From RUG420 sp045642465 (GTDB taxonomy: Bacteria; Bacillota; Clostridia; Oscillospirales; Acutalibacteraceae), in assembly GCA_045642465.1 (NCBI GenBank), contig JAZUIY010000016.1:372001-436000 (forward strand): a stretch of DNA of 64,000 bases, written 5' to 3'. Numbering within the stretch: position 1 is the first letter of the stretch; each line of letters starts with the position of its first letter. Positions 25,615 to 34,703 of this stretch are shown here, piece after piece. Below the pieces are notes generated by a model, which worked only from the letters and a program-made list of their open reading frames with translations, did no database searches and had not been told where the DNA came from. The position numbers and the translations under genes were made by a program.

Positions 25615-26550
25615 ATGCGTTTAGTGTTTATGGGAACCCCGGACATTGCGGCTACCATTTTGGAACGTCTTATTGCAGATGGCCATGATGTGGTAGGCGT
25701 ATTTACCCGGGAAGACAAACCTCAGGGTAGACATCAGGTGCTGACGCCGCCGGAAGTAAAAGTGGTGGCCTTAGAACACAACATTCCGGTTTACCAGCCA
25801 AAGACCTTAAAGGATGGGGCTGCCATGCCAATCCTGGAAGAACTTCAGCCGGAAGTTATTGTCGTTTGTGCCTATGGCATGCTGCTCCGTTCCGACGTAC
25901 TGAATTTCCCAAAATATGGCTGCTTAAACGTCCATGCATCTTTGCTTCCAATGTACCGTGGTGCAGCTCCAATTAACTGGGTTATCTTAAAGGGTGAAAC
26001 CGAAACCGGTGTCACCATCATGCAGATGGATGAAGGCTTAGATACCGGGGACATGCTTTATATTAAAAAGATTTCCATTGGCGAAAATGAAACTGCCGGG
26101 GAACTCTTTGACCGGGTAGCCGCCTGTGGCGCTGATGCCATTTCGGAAGCCTTGGCATTGCTGCCAAAGGGAGAACTGAAGCCGATGAAGCAGGAAGGGG
26201 AAACCTTCTATGCTTCCATGCTTTCCAAGAAAGACTCTCCCATTGACTGGAATCGAAGCCCAAAAGAAATTCACAACCAGGTCCGTGGCTTAAACCCATG
26301 GCCGGGGGCTTGCAGTTTCTTAGAGGGGAAACAGTTTAAAATTCACACCACCCGTTTGGTTGACCGCAAGCCGGTGAACCGGGAACCGGGTACCCTTCAG
26401 GTAGAAAACGGACGCTTATTTGCCGCCTGTGCCAACGGGCAGCAAATTGAATTGATAGAAGTGCAGGCACAAGGTGCCAAACGGATGCCGGTGGAAGATT
26501 TCCTGAGAGGACATCAGAACCTGGACGGCACCCTGCTGAAAGGAGAATAA
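25615..26550 (+). CDS. fmt: Methionyl-tRNA formyltransferase
   Basis: A 311-residue enzyme that formylates initiator Met-tRNA using 10-formyltetrahydrofolate. The N-terminal domain has VFMGTPDIAATILE and the folate-site segment NVHASLLPMYRGAAPINW, with the catalytic Asn-His-Asp set intact. The C-terminal OB-like tRNA-binding domain includes WNRSPKEIHNQVRGLNPWPGA. It starts 2 bases after def and ends 2 bases before the peptidase gene, an obvious operon. Confidence 0.96.
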   Translation: MRLVFMGTPDIAATILERLIADGHDVVGVFTREDKPQGRHQVLTPPEVKVVALEHNIPVYQPKTLKDGAAMPILEELQPEVIVVCAYGMLLRSDVLNFPKYGCLNVHASLLPMYRGAAPINWVILKGETETGVTIMQMDEGLDTGDMLYIKKISIGENETAGELFDRVAACGADAISEALALLPKGELKPMKQEGETFYASMLSKKDSPIDWNRSPKEIHNQVRGLNPWPGACSFLEGKQFKIHTTRLVDRKPVNREPGTLQVENGRLFAACANGQQIELIEVQAQGAKRMPVEDFLRGHQNLDGTLLKGE

Positions 26551-26552
26551 GT

Positions 26553-27296
26553 ATGTACGATTACGGTTATTCTGCATCGCCGCTTATGGACTATAGTTTT
26601 GGCGGCGGAAGTATGATTTCCCTGATTTTGGTATTGCTTTGTGCTGTGGCAGCATCCATTGCTTCCCGCAAGGTTACCAAGACTTTCCAACAATATGACG
26701 GCGTTGGAAGTTTCCGCAACATGACCGCTGAACAGGCTGCCCAGATGGTATTGCAGTTCTATGGCATTACCGACGTGCAGATCCAGCACATTCAGGGTCA
26801 GTTAACTGATAACTACAACCCAACCAATAAGGTACTGAGCCTTTCCGATGCCACCTATGGCCACAATTCCATTGCTGCCATTGGGGTTGCCTGTCACGAA
26901 GCAGGACACGCCGCACAGCATGCGGAAGGATACCTGCCAATTAAAATCCGAAACGCCTTCGTGCCGGTTTGTAACATCGGTACCAAAGCCGGTATCCCAA
27001 TTGCATTAATTGGTGCTGCCCTTGGCTTTGAACCATTGGTTATTGTGGGCCTGCTGCTTTATTCTGCCATTGCCGTATTCCAGTTTATTACGCTGCCGGT
27101 AGAATTTAACGCCAGCCACAGAGCCATGAAGGTGATGGATGAAACTGACATTCTTTCCGACGAAGAACTGCCGGGTGCCAGAAAAGTACTGAAGGCTGCT
27201 GCCATGACTTACGTTGCCGCAATGGCATCCACCTTGGCCAGCATTCTCCGTTACGCCGTTATCCTGCTGAACCGTTCCAGCAGAAATAGCAGATAA
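26553..27296 (+). CDS. Membrane zinc metallopeptidase, YugP type
   Basis: A 247-residue membrane protein of the YugP-like neutral zinc metallopeptidase family. The HExxH motif is His115-Glu-Ala-Gly-His119 in VACHEAGHAAQHA. About four transmembrane helices flank it (roughly 20-38, 140-158, 160-180 and 210-230), and LPVEFNASHRAM is a typical family segment. Its position between fmt and rsmB is conserved in clostridia. Substrate unknown. Confidence 0.88.
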   Translation: MYDYGYSASPLMDYSFGGGSMISLILVLLCAVAASIASRKVTKTFQQYDGVGSFRNMTAEQAAQMVLQFYGITDVQIQHIQGQLTDNYNPTNKVLSLSDATYGHNSIAAIGVACHEAGHAAQHAEGYLPIKIRNAFVPVCNIGTKAGIPIALIGAALGFEPLVIVGLLLYSAIAVFQFITLPVEFNASHRAMKVMDETDILSDEELPGARKVLKAAAMTYVAAMASTLASILRYAVILLNRSSRNSR

Positions 27297-27322
27297 CAAA
27301 TAAAGAAAAGGAGGGGAAGGAA

Positions 27323-28621
27323 TTGAACCCTGCCAGAAAAGCAGCTTTTGACTGCATCTTGAAAATTCAACAGAACAATTCCTACTCCAACCTTGCCGTG
27401 GCTGCTGCCTTAAAAGACGCAGGGCTTAGCGGCCCGGACAAAGCCCTGTTCACCAACCTGGTTTACGGGGTGGTAGAACGGAAAATTACCTTAGACTACA
27501 ACCTGTCCCAGTATTTGACTCAGCCCCTGAAAAAGCTGAACCCGAAAGCCTATGTGGCTTTGCTCATGGGTACTTATCAAATCTTGTTCTTAGACAAGGT
27601 GCCGGACCACGCTGCCATCAATGAAAGCGTGGAGCTGACCAAAATCAAGGGTGCCAAATTCGCTGGGAACTTGGTAAATGCGGTTTTACACATAGTGGTA
27701 AAGAACGGCATGGTTTTGCCGGAAGAGCCACTGGAAGGTACCACAGAGGAAAAGGAAGCCTACTACAGTGTGAAGTACTCTTTCCCGACCCACTTGGTCC
27801 ACCTCTGGATGGAGGCCTATGGGGAAGAGGACGCGGTAGGTATTATGGCTTCTTCCTTGGGTGCGCAGCCGGTTTGTGCCCGAGTGAACACCACCAAAAT
27901 TACGCCGGATGAACTGGTAGAGCGGCTGGCAAAAGAAGGGGTTACCGCTACGCTTCATGAAACGGTTCCTGACGCTTTGGTTCTTACCGAACAAGGTGCG
28001 GTGGAACAGCTGCCGTCCTATTTGGAAGGCCTTTTCCACGTACAGGATGCCTCTTCTCAGCTTTGCTGTGCCCGTTTGGATCCGCAACCGGGTGACACCG
28101 TATTTGACCTTTGCGCTGCCCCGGGAGGAAAGACCTTTACCCTGGCAGAACGCATGGAAAATACCGGTAACGTGGTGGCCTTTGATCTTCACGAACACAG
28201 GGTGAAACTCATTGCCGACGGAGCCGCTCGTTTGGGCCTCTCCAACGTCACCTCCAAAGTGGGCAATGCAGCTCTTTTCAACGCCAAATTAGGCCTTGCC
28301 GACAAGGTGCTTTGTGACGTTCCTTGTGCCGGTTTAGGCATCGTGGGGAGGAAGCCTGAAATTCGTTACAAAGCTGTAACAGAAATTGACGGGTTACCAC
28401 CGCTTCAATATAATATTTTACAGAATGCGAGCCGTTATTTGAGGCCGGGCGGAAGGCTGGTTTACTCCACCTGTTCCTTAAATCCGGCAGAGAATGAGGC
28501 CGTGGTCAACCGGTTTCTTTCGGACCATCCGGACTTCCGTCTAGGGTCCATGGAAACCCTGTTGCCACACCGCTATCATACGGACGGATTCTTTATTTCA
28601 GTGTTAGAGAAAGTAGATTAG
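27323..28621 (+). CDS. rsmB: 16S rRNA m5C967 methyltransferase
   Basis: A 432-residue NOL1/NOP2/Sun-family methyltransferase. The N-terminal NusB-like RNA-binding domain is followed by the SAM-binding FDLCAAPGGKT motif and the catalytic cysteine in VYSTCSLNPAENE. A second catalytic Cys lies in DVPCAGLG. The start is TTG 27323 after GGAGGGGAAGG, matching the family N terminus (NPARKAAFDCILKI). rlmN begins 3 bases after the stop. Confidence 0.95.
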   Translation: MNPARKAAFDCILKIQQNNSYSNLAVAAALKDAGLSGPDKALFTNLVYGVVERKITLDYNLSQYLTQPLKKLNPKAYVALLMGTYQILFLDKVPDHAAINESVELTKIKGAKFAGNLVNAVLHIVVKNGMVLPEEPLEGTTEEKEAYYSVKYSFPTHLVHLWMEAYGEEDAVGIMASSLGAQPVCARVNTTKITPDELVERLAKEGVTATLHETVPDALVLTEQGAVEQLPSYLEGLFHVQDASSQLCCARLDPQPGDTVFDLCAAPGGKTFTLAERMENTGNVVAFDLHEHRVKLIADGAARLGLSNVTSKVGNAALFNAKLGLADKVLCDVPCAGLGIVGRKPEIRYKAVTEIDGLPPLQYNILQNASRYLRPGGRLVYSTCSLNPAENEAVVNRFLSDHPDFRLGSMETLLPHRYHTDGFFISVLEKVD

Positions 28622-28624
28622 TTT

Positions 28625-29671
28625 ATGGACTGTAAGGACATCAAATCCATGACTCTGCCGGAGCTGCAGGAAGCCTTGGCTTTAAAAAACCTGCCCAAGT
28701 TCCGCGCCGGCCAGATTTATACCTGGCTGCACCAGAAAAATGCAGAGTCTTTTGAGGAAATGACCAATCTTTCCAAGGATCTGCGTCAGAGCCTCTCTGA
28801 GGACTATGAACTCTATAACTGCAAAATTGTCAGAAAACTGGTCTCTCAAATTGACGGGACCATTAAATACTTATTTGAACTCAACGACGGAGAAACCGTA
28901 GAGTCGGTTCTCATGAAATACAAATATGGATATTCCATTTGTGTTTCCAGCCAAATCGGCTGTAACATGAAATGCCGTTTCTGTGCATCCACCATAGATG
29001 GCTGTGTCAGAGACCTCCGTCCGTCGGAAATTTTAGCCCAAGTGTATGCCGCTACCCGGGACACCGGAGAACGAATTTCCCATCTGGTTATGATGGGTAT
29101 GGGCGAACCGTTTATGAACTATGAAAACGTCATGCGCTTTCTGGAACTCATTACCGACGAAAAAGGGTATAACATGAGTGCCCGCCACATCAGTATTTCC
29201 ACCTGTGGCGTGGTACCAAAAATATATGACTTAATGGAACAGCATCCGCAGTACACCTTATCTGTTTCTTTACACGCACCCAACGACGAGGTGAGAAACC
29301 AAATCATGCCGGTGAACAAGAAGTGGAATACCGATGAACTGCTGCAGGCCTGCCGGGACTATGTGAACACCACCTCCCGCAGAATCAGCTTCGAATACGC
29401 CATGATGAGTGGGGTAAACGACTCTGACGCCTGTGCCAAACTACTGGCATCTAAACTGAAGGGTATGCTGTGCCATGTAAACTTAATTCCGGCCAACGAA
29501 GTCAGAGAAAACGACTACGTCCGCAGTTCTGACGAACGCCTCAAGGCCTTTTCCGCTATTTTGGAAAAGAACGGCATTACCACCACGGTACGCCGTACCT
29601 TAGGGTCGGACATTAACGCTTCCTGCGGTCAACTCCGCAGGTCCACTAAGCAGAAAGGAGGAACCCCATGA
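28625..29671 (+). CDS. rlmN: Dual-specificity RNA methyltransferase RlmN
   Basis: A 348-residue radical SAM enzyme that makes m2A at 23S rRNA A2503 and in some tRNAs. The cluster motif is CNMKCRFCAS, with the GMGEPFMNY segment. The C-terminal substrate cysteine lies in GSDINASCGQLR, and the second mechanistic Cys in the ISTCG block. It overlaps the phosphatase gene by 4 bases. Confidence 0.95.
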   Translation: MDCKDIKSMTLPELQEALALKNLPKFRAGQIYTWLHQKNAESFEEMTNLSKDLRQSLSEDYELYNCKIVRKLVSQIDGTIKYLFELNDGETVESVLMKYKYGYSICVSSQIGCNMKCRFCASTIDGCVRDLRPSEILAQVYAATRDTGERISHLVMMGMGEPFMNYENVMRFLELITDEKGYNMSARHISISTCGVVPKIYDLMEQHPQYTLSVSLHAPNDEVRNQIMPVNKKWNTDELLQACRDYVNTTSRRISFEYAMMSGVNDSDACAKLLASKLKGMLCHVNLIPANEVRENDYVRSSDERLKAFSAILEKNGITTTVRRTLGSDINASCGQLRRSTKQKGGTP

Positions 29672-30396
29672 TTATCATTGCCAAAACGGATGTGGGTAAG
29701 GTCCGCAGTTCCAACCAGGACTCTTACGCAGCCGGAGAATTCCGCAATGGGGTTGCCTGGGCTGTCGTTTGTGACGGCATGGGCGGCAACGCCGGGGGAA
29801 ATGTGGCCAGTTCCACTGCCGTAAAATACATTTCCGAACGCATTACCACATCTTATCGGGAAAACATGAGTGCTTCCTCTATCCGCAATCTGTTGGTTAC
29901 CTCCATTACCAATGCCAACTATGAAATCTTTGACCTGGCTCAGGCCAAGGAAGAACTCCAGGGCATGGGTACCACAGTTGTGGCTGCCATTATTACCGAC
30001 AATATGCTCTATATTGCCCACGCAGGTGACAGCAGAGCTTATATTATTTCCACCAATGAAATCCGTCAGGTTACCACAGACCATTCCATTGTGCAGAACA
30101 TGGTAGACCGGGGTGAAATTACGGAGGAACAAGCCCAGACCCATCCGCGTAAGAATTTAATTACCCGGGCGCTGGGGGTAGATGAAAATCTAAAAGTTGA
30201 CTTTACGGAGGAAGAAACCGTAACAAGTGACATTTTCCTCTTCTGTACAGACGGCTTAACCAATTTTGTATCAGACGAAACCATCTTTAATTTAGTCCGG
30301 GAAGATCCCCATAGTGACCTTGCTGCTAAATTAGTGGAAGCCGCAAACAATGCTGGCGGTGGAGACAACATTACCGTTGTCACCGTGGCAAGATAA
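29668..30396 (+). CDS. stp: PP2C-type Ser/Thr protein phosphatase
   Basis: A 242-residue metal-dependent phosphatase that reverses phosphorylation by the PASTA kinase encoded 17 bases downstream. PP2C motifs are clear: GKVRSSNQDSY at the N terminus, VCDGMGGNAGG, AHAGDSRAYI, FCTDGLTNF and GGGDNITVVTV. The protein is cytoplasmic with no membrane segment. The rlmN-stp-prkC-rsgA order is typical of Firmicutes. Confidence 0.95.
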   Translation: MIIIAKTDVGKVRSSNQDSYAAGEFRNGVAWAVVCDGMGGNAGGNVASSTAVKYISERITTSYRENMSASSIRNLLVTSITNANYEIFDLAQAKEELQGMGTTVVAAIITDNMLYIAHAGDSRAYIISTNEIRQVTTDHSIVQNMVDRGEITEEQAQTHPRKNLITRALGVDENLKVDFTEEETVTSDIFLFCTDGLTNFVSDETIFNLVREDPHSDLAAKLVEAANNAGGGDNITVVTVAR

Positions 30397-30413
30397 GGGA
30401 AGGGGGCATATAG

Positions 30414-32456
30414 ATGGATAATTACGTAGGAAAACGCTTAGATGGCCGTTATGAAATTCGAGAAATCATCGGCGTCGGTGGCATGGCTGTGGTTTACAAG
30501 GCCTATGACAACATTGACGACCGCATTGTAGCTATCAAAATTTTGAAAGAAGAATTCTTGGCCAACGAAGAATTCCGCAGACGTTTTAAAAACGAATCCA
30601 AGGCCATTGCCGTTTTATCTCATCCAAACATTGTCAAGGTATACGACGTCTCTTTGGGGGACAAGTTACAGTACATTGTTATGGAACATGTAGAAGGCAT
30701 TACCTTAAAGGAATACATTGAACAGCAGGGAACCATTAACTGGAAAGAAGCCGTTCATTTCTGTACCCAGATTCTCCGTGCGTTGCAGCACGCCCATGAC
30801 AAGGGAATCGTACATCGCGACATTAAGCCGCAGAACATCATGCTCCTTGCCAACGGTACCATTAAGGTAACCGACTTCGGCATTGCCCGGTTCTCCCGTG
30901 GGGAAACCAGAACCATGACCGAAGCCGCTATTGGTTCCGTTCACTACATTTCCCCGGAACAGGCAAGAGGGGAAATTACCGACGACAAAGCAGACATCTA
31001 CTCCGTAGGTATCATGCTTTACGAAATGATTACCGGTCAGCTTCCGTTTGAATCTGACAGTGCCGTTTCTGTAGCCATCATGCAGCTGCAGAACGAGGCC
31101 ATTCCGCCGAGAGAAATCAATCCGGATATCCCACTGGGCCTGGAACAGATTACCCTCCATGCCATGGAAAAGGCCCAAAAGAGCCGTTACCAGTCTGCTG
31201 CAGAAATGCTCTTAGACTTGGATGAACTGAAGCGGAATCCGGCTATCAAATTCGATTACAACTACTTTGTAGACAAAGAACCGACCAAGTTCATTAACCG
31301 TGACGCCATTAACGAAGGCTTGAACCGACAGAACCAGGGCGGAATTCCACTGACTACTGCACCAAACGTACAGGGCTCCGTCGTGGTTCCTTCCAACAGC
31401 ACTGCCGGAAAAGCCTCCCGGATACAGAGCGCCTACAAAAAGCAGGAAGCAGACGAAAAAGCCCGGAAGAAAAAGAAACTCATTTGGGCAGCCATCGGCC
31501 TGACTGCTGCTGTGTTCCTGGCCATCTTTATCATCATCTTCCTGGACTTCAACGGCACCAACAAAATTGAAGTGCCGAAGTTCGTGGGTATGAACTACAC
31601 CGAAGAAATTGAAGGCAAGTACATTGACTTCAACTTTGATGTTGACTACGTTCAGTCCACAGACTATCCAAAGGGCTTCGTTTGTAAGCAGAGCCCGAGA
31701 CACGGAAAACACATTAACCGCGGCGGCACCGTAAAATTAGAAGTCGTTTCCAGCGGCGTAACCGTCACCGTTCCGGACGAAGAGGGACAGACCGAAAACA
31801 AGGCTGTCCGGGAACTGGAACAGATGGGCTTCGTAGATGTGGTTGTGGAAAAGGAATATGCTCCTGATGGCACAGAAGGTGCCGTTCTCCGCACGGAACC
31901 AAAGGCCGGTTCCACCGCAGACACATCGGATACCATCACCGTTTATGTGGCAACCCGCATCAACGAAAAGGAACGGAAGGTACCGGATGTTATCGGTATG
32001 AACTACAGCACCGACGCTGCTTCTGTACAGGCCTTCTTTGATGATCAAGACCTGAACATCGGCTCCGTTACCCAGGAAAATTCCAATAAGGCCAAGGGTA
32101 CCATCCTGAAGATGAGTGCAGAGCCTGGCTCTAAAATTGATGCCGGCAGTACCGTTAACTTGGTCATTTCTTCCGGTCAGCAGTCTTTGGATATCAATGT
32201 GACTCTTCCGGCAGATAATCAGTCCAGAAAACTGCAGGTTTATGTAGCAAATGAATGTGTAAAATCCACTGAGGTTTACTGTAATGGGGCAGCGTATTCC
32301 ACCTCCATTTCCGGTACCCAGAACGGACAGTCTGTCCGTGTCACTCTGGATGACATCACCATTTATACCGCTACTGCAAACTTTGCTTCCAACCCGGCTC
32401 GCCTGAGCGGCGCAAGAACCTATTCTTTCGCCATTGGCAACTTGTTTGGTGCATAA
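30414..32456 (+). CDS. prkC: PASTA-domain Ser/Thr protein kinase
   Basis: A 680-residue eukaryotic-type kinase that senses peptidoglycan fragments. The N-terminal kinase domain (1-270) has the glycine loop GVGGMAVVYKA, Lys42, the HRDIKPQN catalytic loop (Asp136), DFG at 154-156 and APE-type YISPEQ. A Lys-rich linker leads to a transmembrane helix (357-378). Three extracellular PASTA repeats follow (about 387-446, 452-512 and 522-588), each ending in a VxVxVS-type strand. A further 90-residue extracellular beta-rich C-terminal domain is not PASTA. Confidence 0.95.
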   Translation: MDNYVGKRLDGRYEIREIIGVGGMAVVYKAYDNIDDRIVAIKILKEEFLANEEFRRRFKNESKAIAVLSHPNIVKVYDVSLGDKLQYIVMEHVEGITLKEYIEQQGTINWKEAVHFCTQILRALQHAHDKGIVHRDIKPQNIMLLANGTIKVTDFGIARFSRGETRTMTEAAIGSVHYISPEQARGEITDDKADIYSVGIMLYEMITGQLPFESDSAVSVAIMQLQNEAIPPREINPDIPLGLEQITLHAMEKAQKSRYQSAAEMLLDLDELKRNPAIKFDYNYFVDKEPTKFINRDAINEGLNRQNQGGIPLTTAPNVQGSVVVPSNSTAGKASRIQSAYKKQEADEKARKKKKLIWAAIGLTAAVFLAIFIIIFLDFNGTNKIEVPKFVGMNYTEEIEGKYIDFNFDVDYVQSTDYPKGFVCKQSPRHGKHINRGGTVKLEVVSSGVTVTVPDEEGQTENKAVRELEQMGFVDVVVEKEYAPDGTEGAVLRTEPKAGSTADTSDTITVYVATRINEKERKVPDVIGMNYSTDAASVQAFFDDQDLNIGSVTQENSNKAKGTILKMSAEPGSKIDAGSTVNLVISSGQQSLDINVTLPADNQSRKLQVYVANECVKSTEVYCNGAAYSTSISGTQNGQSVRVTLDDITIYTATANFASNPARLSGARTYSFAIGNLFGA

Positions 32457-32465
32457 TCTGAATGT

Positions 32466-33380
32466 ATGGTGAATCTATTGAATTTAGCTGAAAATCAATA
32501 TAGGGGCACTATTGTAAAAGGCATCGGCGGCTTCTACTATGTAGAGGCCGCTGACCAGATTTATGAGTGTAAGGCCCGTGGGGTCTTCCGGAAAGAGCGC
32601 ATTACGCCTCTGGTGGGAGACCAAGTCATCATCACCCTCAGCGGGGATGACTCCTATAACTCCATAGATGAAATTCTAGAGCGGAAAAACTTTTTACGCC
32701 GCCCGCCGGTAGCCAATATTGACCAGCTTATTATTGTGGTTGCCAGCTGTGAACCGAATCCCAATGCCTTGGTCATTGACCGCTTAACCGCCATGGCAGT
32801 AAAAGCGGGCATAGAGCCCGTCATTGTCTTAAACAAGGCAGACTTAAAGGATGTCTCTGATTGGGCAGAAACCTACCGTAAGGCCGGCTTCAAGACCATA
32901 GTGGCCTCCGGGAAAGAGGGGACGGGCGCAGCGGAAATTCGCGCCCTGCTCAGCGGCAAAACCAGCGCCTTTACCGGGAATACCGGTGTGGGCAAGTCCA
33001 CGCTGCTTAACTGCGTGGATGACAGCTTGGGACTTGCCACCGGGGAAATCAGCAAGAAACTGGGCCGTGGCCGCCACACCACCAGAGAGTGCACCTTGTT
33101 AAAGGTGAACGGTGGTTATGTGGCTGACACACCGGGTTTTGCCAGCTTGGAATTTGAGAAGTCTGACATTATTATGAAAGACGAACTGGAAGACTGCTTC
33201 CCGGAATTTGAACCGTTTTTGGATCAGTGTCAGTTCTTCCCGAGCTGCCGCCATTTGAATGACAAAGGCTGTGCCGTGCGTGCTGCAGTAGAAAATGGCA
33301 CCATTGCAGAGTCCCGTTATAACAGTTACAAAATGCTCTATGATGAAGTCAAAGACATTGAGGATTGGCAACTAAAGTAA
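32466..33380 (+). CDS. rsgA: Ribosome small subunit-dependent GTPase A
   Basis: A 304-residue circularly permuted GTPase that checks 30S subunit maturation. The N-terminal OB fold is followed by G4 (NKADL), G1 (GNTGVGKSTLLN) and G3 (DTPGF) in the permuted order, then the zinc knuckle CQFFPSCRHLNDKGC. It lies 9 bases after prkC. The rpe and thiN genes that usually follow in Firmicutes are absent; a terminator ends the unit. Confidence 0.95.
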   Translation: MVNLLNLAENQYRGTIVKGIGGFYYVEAADQIYECKARGVFRKERITPLVGDQVIITLSGDDSYNSIDEILERKNFLRRPPVANIDQLIIVVASCEPNPNALVIDRLTAMAVKAGIEPVIVLNKADLKDVSDWAETYRKAGFKTIVASGKEGTGAAEIRALLSGKTSAFTGNTGVGKSTLLNCVDDSLGLATGEISKKLGRGRHTTRECTLLKVNGGYVADTPGFASLEFEKSDIIMKDELEDCFPEFEPFLDQCQFFPSCRHLNDKGCAVRAAVENGTIAESRYNSYKMLYDEVKDIEDWQLK

Positions 33381-33412
33381 GGACCAAAATAATAACCAAA
33401 AATAGAAATTGG

Positions 33413-33456
33413 AAATGGGTAAGAATGCGTATTGACATTCTTACCCATTTGTTTTT
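33413..33456 (+). terminator. Intrinsic terminator after rsgA
   Basis: A 15-bp perfect stem (33413-33427 with 33436-33450, sequence AAATGGGTAAGAATG) around an 8-base loop, followed by GTTTTT. The loop and start of the right arm contain TTGACA (33432-33437), see findings. Confidence 0.9.
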
Positions 33457-33473
33457 AAATCATATTGTAAAAT

Positions 33474-33504
33474 TTGTCCGAACAAGTTCTAAAAAAGCGG
33501 ACAA
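33474..33504. promoter_or_regulatory. Nested inverted repeat upstream of the DUF2804 gene
   Basis: TTGTCCG (33474-33480) and CGGACAA (33498-33504) are inverted copies 17 bases apart. GAAC-AA-GTTC (33480-33489) is a second dyad starting at the last base of the left arm. The site lies 37-67 bases before the start codon, so an operator is possible. An RNA stem is the alternative. Confidence 0.4.
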
Positions 33505-33540
33505 CTACGTGGTTTTTATTATCTGAAAAGGAGAATGGTC

Positions 33541-34593
33541 ATGGCAGATTTTAAACAGTATTTAGCTGACGAAAGAATCCCTGTTGACGTTCCTGATGAT
33601 GTAGTAGATGCCAACGGTAAGTTCTACCACGGTACCTACAAGCAGGAATTCAAAGAAATGAACTTCTTGAAGGCAGACAAGCCTCGCGGAAACCCTAACT
33701 TCTTCAACAAGAGCATCCTTACTACTTGGGAAGCTGCTGAAGTTGTATTTGACGACATTGCCCTTCTTACCGCTTGCTCTCCAATGTTTGGCGGCATTAT
33801 CGGTGTATGTCTTACCATCCTTTATGACAAGAAGGAAGGCAAGAAATATGCATGGATGGGCGTATCTCCAAAGCCTAAGTTTGCTAAGAACTTGTTGGGC
33901 GGCAAGAAGACCGGCGGTTCTAACCCTCTGAACTCTGTTTGGATTGAAAACAGATATGACGAAGACAAGGCTATTGTTTCCGGTGTTGGTAAATTCGGCC
34001 AGCCGGATAAAATTGAATATAACCTGGAATTCACCAGATGTTCCAAGCCTTCTAACGTTTTGATTCCATTCCACAAGAACTGCACCCTTTACTCCCAGAA
34101 GGACCTCTGGACGGTAGAAGGTACCCTGAAGTGGGGTGACAAGGTTTACGTTGCCAACGAAAACACCCGTGCTACCATTGACGACCACCGTGGTTTCTAT
34201 CCATTCCACATGCACTATGACTGGACTGCAGCCATGCAGACTCTGGAAATTGACGGCGAAAAGAAATCCTTCGGTTTCAACCTGACCCGCAACCAGTCCG
34301 CAGATCAGGATAAGTACAACGAAAACATCATCTTCCTGGATGGTAAGACTTCCCGTCTTCCTCCGGTTAAGTTTGACCACGTTGAATTCAACGAATGGCA
34401 TATTACCGATGACTACGGCATGGTAGACGTTTGGTTCCACGTAAAGGACAGACATGTTACCAAGATTCCGGTTATCATGGATTACCACATCACCTTCGGT
34501 GAACTCTCCGGTACCATGTATGACGAAGATGGCAACAAATATTGCGTAGACGGTCTCACTGGTATCGGCGAAGACAAGTCCACCACCATGTAA
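33541..34593 (+). CDS. DUF2804 domain protein (lipocalin-like)
   Basis: A 350-residue soluble protein without signal peptide. The second half carries the DUF2804 signature: a DHRGFYPFHMHYDWTAAM segment, FGFNLTRNQSADQDKYNEN and LPPVKFD, then EWHITDDYGMVDVWF. DUF2804 proteins are beta-rich and related in fold to lipocalin/AttH-type barrels; no enzymatic function is established. ATG 33541 is chosen over ATG 33535 because AAAGGAG ends 2 bases before the latter. It is flanked by terminators on both sides, so it is a single-gene unit. Confidence 0.8.
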   Translation: MADFKQYLADERIPVDVPDDVVDANGKFYHGTYKQEFKEMNFLKADKPRGNPNFFNKSILTTWEAAEVVFDDIALLTACSPMFGGIIGVCLTILYDKKEGKKYAWMGVSPKPKFAKNLLGGKKTGGSNPLNSVWIENRYDEDKAIVSGVGKFGQPDKIEYNLEFTRCSKPSNVLIPFHKNCTLYSQKDLWTVEGTLKWGDKVYVANENTRATIDDHRGFYPFHMHYDWTAAMQTLEIDGEKKSFGFNLTRNQSADQDKYNENIIFLDGKTSRLPPVKFDHVEFNEWHITDDYGMVDVWFHVKDRHVTKIPVIMDYHITFGELSGTMYDEDGNKYCVDGLTGIGEDKSTTM

Positions 34594-34613
34594 GCTGTCT
34601 CGAATCCATAAAC

Positions 34614-34650
34614 AAAGCCCGAAACTACAGTGTTTCGGGCTTTTCTTTTT
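34614..34650 (+). terminator. Intrinsic terminator after the DUF2804 gene
   Basis: A 12-bp perfect stem AAAGCCCGAAAC / GTTTCGGGCTTT with loop TACAGT, followed by TCTTTTT. Confidence 0.9.
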
Positions 34651-34662
34651 GCCTATTTGTAG

Positions 34663-34668
34663 TATAAT
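34663..34668 (+). promoter_or_regulatory. -10 box for the signal-peptidase-like/Hcp-like unit
   Basis: A perfect TATAAT lies 36 bases before the start codon and directly after the preceding terminator. No good -35 box is seen at 16-18 bases spacing; that interval falls in the terminator T tract. Confidence 0.5.
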
Positions 34669-34703
34669 TGTTTAGTTAATAAAAACGAGAGGAGAACACT
34701 ATT

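Noticed and set aside
33562..34488. A 308-codon minus-strand frame opposite the DUF2804 gene
   Set aside because: The + strand carries a recognisable DUF2804 protein with a ribosome site; the antisense frame has no motif.
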